DNA of 5,761 nt, taken from positions 1 to 5,761 of the forward strand of contig JAFDBU010000170.1 in the NCBI GenBank assembly GCA_019313095.1, written 5' to 3'. Positions within the stretch are counted from its first letter, which is position 1. Each line of letters begins with the position of its first letter. Positions 1 to 3,977 of this stretch are shown in pieces. The DNA is from Deltaproteobacteria bacterium (lineage in GTDB: Bacteria; Desulfobacterota; Desulfobulbia; Desulfobulbales; BM004). The notes beneath the pieces are model-generated. The model was not told where the DNA came from. It saw nothing but the letters and a program-made list of their open reading frames with translations, and did no database searches. The translations under genes were made by a program, and so were the position numbers.

Positions 1-77
1 AATCAATGTCATTACGCACGGCCTTTTGTTCCAAATATGACTCTTTGGTTTAGTCAAAATATCATGTCAAAGTGACA

Positions 78-142
78 ATGTCTTGCCACAATCTACAGTT
101 CAGTAATACAAAATCTAACTCAATAAATCCAACGGACATCTT
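78..142 (+). repeat. Direct repeat, copy 1 (left of peptidase gene)
   Basis: This stretch matches 1162-1225 in the same orientation at about 82% identity by eye (11 mismatches and one single-base gap). The two copies share a perfect 19-base core, cttgccacaatctacagtt, at 82-100 and 1166-1184. They lie 1084 bp apart and bracket the peptidase gene. Both keep a TTGCCA/TACAAA pair with an 18-bp spacer, weakly promoter-like on the + strand. I see no convincing protein coding in it. Its identity is unknown; it could be an old duplication or the ends of a decayed mobile cassette. Confidence 0.7.
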
Positions 143-149
143 AAATATC

Positions 150-175
150 AAAAAAAACCGACCATTTCTGGCAGG
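150..175 (-). terminator. Rho-independent terminator for the peptidase gene
   Basis: Read on the minus strand, positions 175-158 form a 7-position stem CCTGCCA / TGGTCGG around a GAAA tetraloop, with one G-U pair and one mismatch. Eight T residues follow directly (157-150). It lies about 25 nt beyond the TAA at 200-202 but about 150 nt beyond the first in-frame TGA at 323-325, which bears on where the peptidase gene originally ended. Confidence 0.65.
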
Positions 176-199
176 GTTGTTTTGTAAGTTTAATTAAGT

Positions 200-322
200 T
201 TATTGTTCATTTCTTAAAGGAGTTGCAACTGGTATACTGAATGGTGGTTCCACAATTGAATATTCATATAAATATAGAGGCCCGGTACTGAAACCACCCG
301 GTGTAGAACAATGACTATCATA
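200..322 (-). other. In-frame open extension after the peptidase stop codon
   Basis: After the TGA at 325-323 (minus strand) the same reading frame stays open for 40 codons and then meets TAA at 202-200. The extra sequence reads as plausible protein (for example GGFSTGPLYLYEYS and VEPPFSIPVATPLRNEQ). It ends a normal distance before the terminator at 150-175. It may be the original C-terminus cut off by a nonsense mutation, or an open stretch by chance. A small bulged hairpin (301-282 on the minus strand, CCGG(G)T / ACCGG) lies about 21 nt after the TGA. It is too weak to argue for selenocysteine insertion. Confidence 0.4.
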
Positions 323-1093
323 TCAAGAGGATTGATTTGTTTTGTATATATGACTTTCATCTTGTGTGTTTTCCTTAAAAACATGATTCTTCCCTTCTCT
401 TTCCAATTGATTAATATCTTTACCATAGACTTTCTTATAACTAAGGGTTTTGGAATTGTTCAGTTCCGCTAGTTTTTTTTCCCCGTATTGTTCAACCAAA
501 AAATTGATAAAAGATCCTGCTGTTAAGTATGCCATTTTACGTTGTTCTGTATCAACTTGGCTAAAAATTTCGTTATCGTTTATTAATCGTGTAATGGGTA
601 TAAATTGATCTTTGTTCCTCCTCATTAAAACATTAAAGGGAACAGAGTAATTGGGGAAAGTTTGATTATCACCAAACCTTTCTTGAAAATAAACGGCTAA
701 GCCTTCATTTAAAAAGCTATTATTTTCATGCGATGTAATTACATGCGTCACTTCATGAATAATAGGTGCACTCTTGTCTCTGATATGTGAAATCAACAAT
801 GAGACAATACCCCCTGTAGCATTACAGACCATACCCCTATCAACAATTTTAATTTCAATTATATCATTGTACTCAATACCAAGTATTGGCGGAATATATT
901 TTAGAGCTTTCCCGGCTTCTTTTTTTACATAATTAATATCAGTTTGAGAGATATTTTTTAACTCAGTTGAAACTATAATTAGTGCTACTGAAGCATTACC
1001 GTTTGTGAATATGATCGGTGTTATTGTTTCTAATGCTAAAAAAAACGTTATTGATGCGGTGAGGGCCAGTAACACCTGATAAGCTCTATTCAT
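323..1093 (-). CDS. Putative exported gluzincin metallopeptidase (peptidase MA-like)
   Basis: This is a 256-residue protein, probably a zinc-dependent peptidase acting outside the cytoplasm or at the membrane; its substrate is unknown. Residues 6-28 are hydrophobic and look like a signal peptide or anchor, with no clear cleavage site. HEVTH at 113-117 supplies two His ligands and the catalytic Glu, and Glu130 in NEGLAVYFQE is the likely third ligand, 13 residues on, as in gluzincins. The stretch AGSFINFLVEQYGEKKL (192-208) followed by VYGKDINQLERE (222-233) is the usual pattern of the MA-like domain's C-terminal half. The first ATG after the upstream region was chosen; no good Shine-Dalgarno sequence precedes it. 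Codon use is strongly AT-biased compared with the genes to the right, and the gene sits between direct repeats and mobile-element debris, so it is probably acquired. The frame reopens after the TGA, so the C-terminus may be truncated. The fold is fairly sure, the function is not. Confidence 0.75.
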   Translation of the reverse strand: MNRAYQVLLALTASITFFLALETITPIIFTNGNASVALIIVSTELKNISQTDINYVKKEAGKALKYIPPILGIEYNDIIEIKIVDRGMVCNATGGIVSLLISHIRDKSAPIIHEVTHVITSHENNSFLNEGLAVYFQERFGDNQTFPNYSVPFNVLMRRNKDQFIPITRLINDNEIFSQVDTEQRKMAYLTAGSFINFLVEQYGEKKLAELNNSKTLSYKKVYGKDINQLEREGKNHVFKENTQDESHIYKTNQSS

Positions 1094-1161
1094 CAGAAAT
1101 ACGCACCAAGGTTAGTATGCTTTTGAAAAAGGAAATATATTGAAACTTCGCAAAACTAAAG

Positions 1162-1225
1162 ATGCCTTGCCACAATCTACAGTTTTGTCATACAAAATTT
1201 AGCTCAACATATCCACTGCAATCTT
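1162..1225 (+). repeat. Direct repeat, copy 2 (right of peptidase gene)
   Basis: This is the partner of the repeat at 78-142, with the 19-base core at 1166-1184. It lies upstream of the peptidase start (69 bp away) and ends about 10 bp before recognisable IS3-family transposase coding begins. It does not translate into anything resembling an IS3-family transposase, so it appears to be sequence outside the preserved IS coding part. Confidence 0.7.
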
Positions 1226-1235
1226 GATACTTCAG

Positions 1236-1522
1236 GAATGATTGAAGAGGCTCAAAGTAAAGACTCTTTTTATAGAACCTGGTTCTCCCTGGGAGAACGC
1301 TTACAACGGTTCATTCAACGGCAAGCTGCGAGATGAATTGCTTAACGGTGAAATTTTTTATACACTCAAAGAAGCCCAGACACTTATAGAGTGATGGAGG
1401 CTAGAGTACAACACTATTTGGCCACACAGCTCGTTGGCTACAAACCGCCTGCACCAGAAACAATTGCTTTGAATTACAGAGAAATAACAAAAAAAGAAGA
1501 AAAGAAAACACTGATTCACTAA
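1236..1522 (+). pseudogene. IS3-family transposase, C-terminal remnant (inactivated)
   Basis: This is the tail of the DDE integrase-type transposase (OrfB) of an IS3-family element. Conserved landmarks are legible: VKTLFIEPGSPWENAY, SFNGKLRDELLN, WRLEYNTIWPHSSL and then GYKPPAPETIA. It is plainly dead. A TGA at 1239-1241 stands where a Trp is usual. The catalytic Glu expected just before SFNGKL is Gly (1308-1310). A second TGA lies at 1392-1394. One base has been lost near 1437, so the frame shifts between HSSL and GYKPP. The shifted frame ends at TAA 1520-1522. The N-terminal helix-turn-helix part and the two catalytic Asp residues are missing, the sequence to the left being the unrelated direct repeat. 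Confidence 0.85.
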
Positions 1523-1555
1523 CTTAAGGGTGGACAGGTTATATGGGGCAGGTCA
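1236..1555 (+). mobile_element. Right-end remnant of an IS3-family insertion sequence
   Basis: The interval holds the last ~95 codons of a broken transposase plus about 33 bp of 3' flank. The flank ends in GGGGCAGGTCA (1545-1555), a plausible IS terminus because IS3-family ends finish in CA. The neighbouring recombinase frame becomes convincing from 1556, which supports this boundary. The left end, the first transposase frame and most of the second frame are absent, so no matching inverted repeat can be checked here. Confidence 0.6.
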
Positions 1556-1867
1556 GTTTTCTTCAATTTAGATGGCAGTTATTTGAACTATAGTAATTTT
1601 ATACACCGAATATGGAATAAAGCAGTTGAGAAATCAGGCTTAAAAAGAAGAACACCTCATGACATGAGGCATACTTATGCTACTCTTCGACTAAGCAAAG
1701 GTGATTCACTGACAGAGGTTAGCAAAGAGATGGGACATGGTTCACCTGATATTACATACAGAACATACTACAAATGGATGCCCAAATTGAGCGTTTCTGG
1801 CATTGACGGACTTGATAAAAGAATGGTAAAAAATGCAACCATTTGCAACCTATCCGCAACCGGATAA
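1556..1867 (+). pseudogene. Tyrosine recombinase (phage-type integrase), C-terminal fragment
   Basis: This is the catalytic end of a site-specific recombinase of the phage integrase family, which inserts and excises DNA at an attachment site. The frame reads VFFNLDGSYL from 1556, then HDMRH (His and second Arg of the active site), then GHGSPDITYRTYYKW. In that last motif the His of GHGS and the first Tyr of YYKW, four residues after the Thr, fit the third active-site position and the nucleophile. About 100 residues remain of a family usually 300-400 long; the DNA-binding N-terminus, first catalytic Arg and Lys are missing. The frame is open back to 1523, but codons there overlap the apparent IS end. 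A TTG at 1583 could open a 94-residue ORF, but it has no visible ribosome-binding site and the product could not act alone. It ends 43 bp from the tRNA-Cys 3' end, convergent with it, as integrases often lie beside their tRNA target. Confidence 0.85.
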
Positions 1868-1901
1868 AAAAAGGGGTTAAACCCAAAATGGCTAACCCCT
1901 T
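1866..1901 (-). terminator. Rho-independent terminator of tRNA-Cys
   Basis: On the minus strand the perfect 9-bp stem AAGGGGTTA / TAACCCCTT (1901-1893 and 1879-1871) closes a 13-nt loop, and a T-run (1872-1866) follows. It begins 9 bp after the encoded CCA of the tRNA. Read from the left there is no T-run after the hairpin, so it would serve the recombinase side poorly. Confidence 0.85.
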
Positions 1902-1910
1902 GAATTTACT

Positions 1911-1986
1911 TGGAGGCGGCGACCGGATTTGAACCGGTGAATAACGGTTTTGCAGACCGCTGCCTTAGCCACTTGGCTACGCCGCC
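1911..1986 (-). tRNA. tRNA-Cys (GCA anticodon), CCA encoded
   Basis: On the minus strand the sequence folds as a 76-nt cloverleaf. The acceptor stem is GGCGGCG / CGCCGCC, the D arm is GCCAAGTGGCTAAGGC, and the anticodon stem is GCGGT / ACCGT around CTGCAAA. The T arm is ACCGG-TTCAAAT-CCGGT. The anticodon GCA is at 1953-1951. The discriminator base is U, characteristic of tRNA-Cys, and CCA is encoded at 1913-1911. It has its own promoter (1998-2026) and terminator (1866-1901). A recombinase remnant lies just beyond its 3' end, so this gene is a likely attachment site for an integrated element. Confidence 0.97.
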
Positions 1987-1994
1987 TTTTTCTT

Positions 1995-2013
1995 GAAATC
2001 ATAGCATGATTTC
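1995..2013. promoter_or_regulatory. Perfect inverted repeat over the tRNA-Cys -10 region (candidate operator)
   Basis: GAAATCAT-agc-ATGATTTC is a perfect 8-bp inverted repeat with a 3-nt spacer. It covers the -10 hexamer and part of the spacer of the predicted tRNA-Cys promoter and lies about 35 bp upstream of the divergent rnc -35 box. Its size and position suit binding of a dimeric regulator, but no regulator is identified and it could be fortuitous. Confidence 0.4.
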
Positions 2014-2026
2014 GCAGAGCGGTCAT
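1998..2026 (-). promoter_or_regulatory. Predicted sigma70-type promoter of tRNA-Cys
   Basis: On the minus strand ATGACC (2026-2021, 4 of 6 to TTGACA) is followed, after exactly 17 bp, by TATGAT (2003-1998, 5 of 6 to TATAAT). The expected transcription start near 1990 leaves a short leader before the mature tRNA 5' end at 1986, a usual layout for a tRNA gene. Confidence 0.6.
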
Positions 2027-2047
2027 CTTAAACATAGAAACATTTTT

Positions 2048-2076
2048 TTGACAAGAGGAAATTGTCCCGCTTTATT
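2048..2076 (+). promoter_or_regulatory. Predicted sigma70-type promoter of the rnc operon
   Basis: A perfect -35 TTGACA (2048-2053) is followed after 17 bp by TTTATT (2071-2076, 4 of 6 to TATAAT). Transcription would begin near 2083, downstream of the TTG at 2080 and about 12 nt before the ATG at 2095. This favours the ATG as the start of rnc. A short inverted repeat, GACAA (2050-2054) / TTGTC (2062-2066), overlaps the -35 and spacer. Confidence 0.5.
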
Positions 2077-2094
2077 TGATTGACACAGTATAAC

Positions 2095-2829
2095 ATGAAA
2101 AACATTCAGCATCTGGCACATAAAAACATTAATAAACTCAAAGAGTTGGAAGTGCTGTTGCAGCATGAGTTTGTCGATACAGGCCTTCTGCAGCAGGCCC
2201 TGGTCCACAGCTCATTCGGGTTTGAGCAGCTTGAAGAGTCTCAGAACAACGAGACGCTGGAGTTTATCGGTGATGCGGTTCTTGACCTTGGTGTCAGTGA
2301 TATGCTTTTTCACCATTATCCAGGCATACGGGAAGGGGAATTGACGAAAATGCGGGCCGGCCTGGTTAAGGAAACAACTCTTGCCATTATGGCTAAAAAG
2401 ATTAAACTGGGCAGCTTTCTCATGCTCGGGAAAGGTGAAGAAGCTTCCCATGGCAGGAAGAAAGCCTCAATCCTGGCCAGCACGTTTGAAGCCCTGATCG
2501 GCGCAATGTATCTTGATAAAGGATATGAGAAAACCCTGCAGTTTATTATGGGACAGTTTAAACCATTGCTGGCTGAAATGAAGGCTGGAATTATTGCTGA
2601 AGACCCCAAGAGCCGGCTGCAGGAAAGGCTTCAGGAGCAGTTTAACCGGGCTCCGACCTATCATCTCGAGGCTGAGGAGGGGCCGGACCACGCAAAGCAA
2701 TTCACAGTTTCGGTAAGGTTTCTGGAAAAGATACTGGGCACAGGTATTGGCAGCAGTAAGAAAACAGCGGAGCAGCAGGCAGCAGAAAATGCTCTTGAAA
2801 ATATTGATGCATGGTGGGACGAACTTTAA
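2095..2829 (+). CDS. rnc: Ribonuclease III
   Basis: This endonuclease cuts double-stranded RNA, chiefly rRNA precursors and structured mRNAs, in the cytoplasm as a dimer. From the ATG it has 244 residues, a normal bacterial length. The signature NNETLEFIGDAVL at 51-63 carries the acidic residues Glu53, Glu56 and Asp60 (equivalents of E. coli E38, E41, D45). Glu80 in REGELTKMRA and Glu132 in TFEALIGAMYLD match E65 and E117. The position of E. coli D114 is Ser129 here, an unusual substitution. A double-stranded-RNA-binding domain follows at about 170-238, ending GSSKKTAEQQAAENAL. An alternative TTG start at 2080 would add five residues, with an AGAGGA 20 nt upstream, but it lies at or before the predicted transcription start; neither start has a well-placed Shine-Dalgarno sequence. 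It is the first gene of the probable rnc-radical SAM-ABC-F unit. Confidence 0.95.
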   Translation: MKNIQHLAHKNINKLKELEVLLQHEFVDTGLLQQALVHSSFGFEQLEESQNNETLEFIGDAVLDLGVSDMLFHHYPGIREGELTKMRAGLVKETTLAIMAKKIKLGSFLMLGKGEEASHGRKKASILASTFEALIGAMYLDKGYEKTLQFIMGQFKPLLAEMKAGIIAEDPKSRLQERLQEQFNRAPTYHLEAEEGPDHAKQFTVSVRFLEKILGTGIGSSKKTAEQQAAENALENIDAWWDEL

Positions 2830-2903
2830 GAACTCGGACATCACTGCGGAACACTATCACCAGAATATCTGGGCCTCTTACTTATCAGGACAATTTTTAT
2901 TTC

Positions 2904-3920
2904 ATGAAACCTCTCGTCATTCCAATATTCATATCGCACCAGGGGTGCCCGCATCGTTGCATATTCTGTGACCAGTATACAATAACAGGTCATACAGAGG
3001 CGGAGGAGCAGCCTGTTACCCCTGAAGAGGTAAAAAAAATCATCGAACAATGGCTGCGAAGACCCCGAAAAGTAAAAAAGCAGAGAGTACAGGTCGCATT
3101 TTACGGCGGGAGCTTTACCGGTCTTCCCCTGCAGAGGCAGCAGGAACTGCTAGAAAGTGTTCAGCCCTATGTTGGGAAAGGCGAGGTGGATTGTTTAAGA
3201 ATATCAACCAGGCCGGACTATGTTGATGATACAATTATCAGCCTGTTAAAAGAGTACTCGGTAGGCATTGTTGAACTAGGCGTCCAATCCCTCCATCAGG
3301 ATGTTCTTACTGCCAGTTTCAGAGGTCATACAGCCCGGCAGTCGGAAGATGCTCTCAGGTTGCTTAAAACCAGCGGCTTTGTTGTTGGTGCCCAGCTTAT
3401 GTGTGGTCTGCCGGGTGACAATTACGCACGGTTAATGACAACAGTAAGAAAGACAGTAGAACTGGGGCCTGATTTTGTCAGGATTTATCCTGCCCTTGTT
3501 ATTCAGGGCAGCGGTTTGGAGAAAATTTACCGGGAGGGGAAATATAAGCCCCTGTCATTAGCCAGGGCTGTGGCGATCAGTTGCAGGATGAAAACCATTT
3601 TTGATGAACATAATATCAGGGTGGTGCGCATGGGGCTGCAGCCCTCAAGAGAACTTGCGGAAAAGGTGGTTGCCGGCCCTTATCATCCTGCCTTCGGGGA
3701 GCTTGTCATGGCAAGAAATCTTTTCCAAAAAACAAAAAAAATTCTGCATGAAAAAAGAAACATGCCGCTGAAACAGCTTCATATAGCAGCAGCTGATGAA
3801 TCCGTTTTCCGCGGCCCTGACAATATCAGTATGAGACAATTGACAGCACTTGGACTGTTGGAAAATATTGAGGTGATCTTTGATAAGGATCAGGCCAGAC
3901 ATACGGTTCTCGTTTGTTGA
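2904..3920 (+). CDS. Elp3-like radical SAM protein (no acetyltransferase domain)
   Basis: This 338-residue member of the radical SAM superfamily binds a [4Fe-4S] cluster and cleaves S-adenosylmethionine. The cluster motif CPHRCIFC has Cys15, Cys19 and Cys22 (CX3CX2C). FYGGSFTGLP (66-75), ELGVQS (124-129), CGLPGD (167-172) and RIYPALVIQGSGLEKIYREG (193-212) match the Elp3/YhcC group, and the region from about 190 fits the radical-SAM C-terminal extension of that group. It stops about where Elp3 would begin its acetyltransferase domain, so it cannot be a full Elp3; its substrate is unknown, a tRNA or other RNA being a family-based guess. The frame is open back to an ATG at 2811 overlapping rnc, but those 31 residues do not resemble the family, while MKPLVIPIFISHQGC is the usual start. 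AGGA at 2887-2890 is a weak ribosome-binding site 13 nt upstream. No terminator separates it from rnc, 74 bp away. Confidence 0.9.
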   Translation: MKPLVIPIFISHQGCPHRCIFCDQYTITGHTEAEEQPVTPEEVKKIIEQWLRRPRKVKKQRVQVAFYGGSFTGLPLQRQQELLESVQPYVGKGEVDCLRISTRPDYVDDTIISLLKEYSVGIVELGVQSLHQDVLTASFRGHTARQSEDALRLLKTSGFVVGAQLMCGLPGDNYARLMTTVRKTVELGPDFVRIYPALVIQGSGLEKIYREGKYKPLSLARAVAISCRMKTIFDEHNIRVVRMGLQPSRELAEKVVAGPYHPAFGELVMARNLFQKTKKILHEKRNMPLKQLHIAAADESVFRGPDNISMRQLTALGLLENIEVIFDKDQARHTVLVC

Positions 3921-3972
3921 ACCACGGCTCTTTGAACCCATTACCCCTAGAACCCCAGACTTCTTCAACCCC
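3919..3972 (+). repeat. Periodic GAACC(C) motif, four units at 15-16 bp
   Basis: GAACCA at 3919, GAACCC at 3934, GAACCCC at 3950 and CAACCCC at 3966 are spaced 15, 16 and 16 bp apart and fill the 57-bp gap between the radical SAM and ABC-F genes. An extra ACCCC lies at 3943-3947. The segments between units are not otherwise alike, so this is a degenerate tandem array. Its role is unknown; the last unit ends five bases before the ABC-F start codon, where a ribosome-binding site would be expected. Confidence 0.5.
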
Positions 3973-3977
3973 TATTT

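Noticed and set aside
11..21. attacgcacgg occurs here and again at 3421-3431
   Set aside because: The 11-base match does not extend, and the second copy is inside radical SAM coding sequence, so I take it as chance.
282..325. Possible selenocysteine TGA with SECIS-like hairpin in the peptidase gene
   Set aside because: The hairpin is only about five base pairs with a bulge, there is no redox-type motif around the TGA, and metallopeptidases of this type are not known to me as selenoproteins. A plain nonsense mutation is simpler.
214..426. 70-codon minus-strand ORF overlapping the 3' end of the peptidase gene
   Set aside because: It lies in another frame over the peptidase coding region, has no recognisable domain and no ribosome-binding site. 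The peptidase frame itself explains the same DNA better.
1583..1867. Functional small 94-residue protein starting at TTG 1583
   Set aside because: The sequence is the C-terminal end of a much longer recombinase, lacks the first catalytic Arg and has no ribosome-binding site, so it is annotated as a gene remnant.
2811..2903. Longer radical SAM protein starting at ATG 2811
   Set aside because: The added 31 residues overlap rnc, do not look like the family, and no ribosome-binding site is evident. The ATG at 2904 gives the usual N-terminus.
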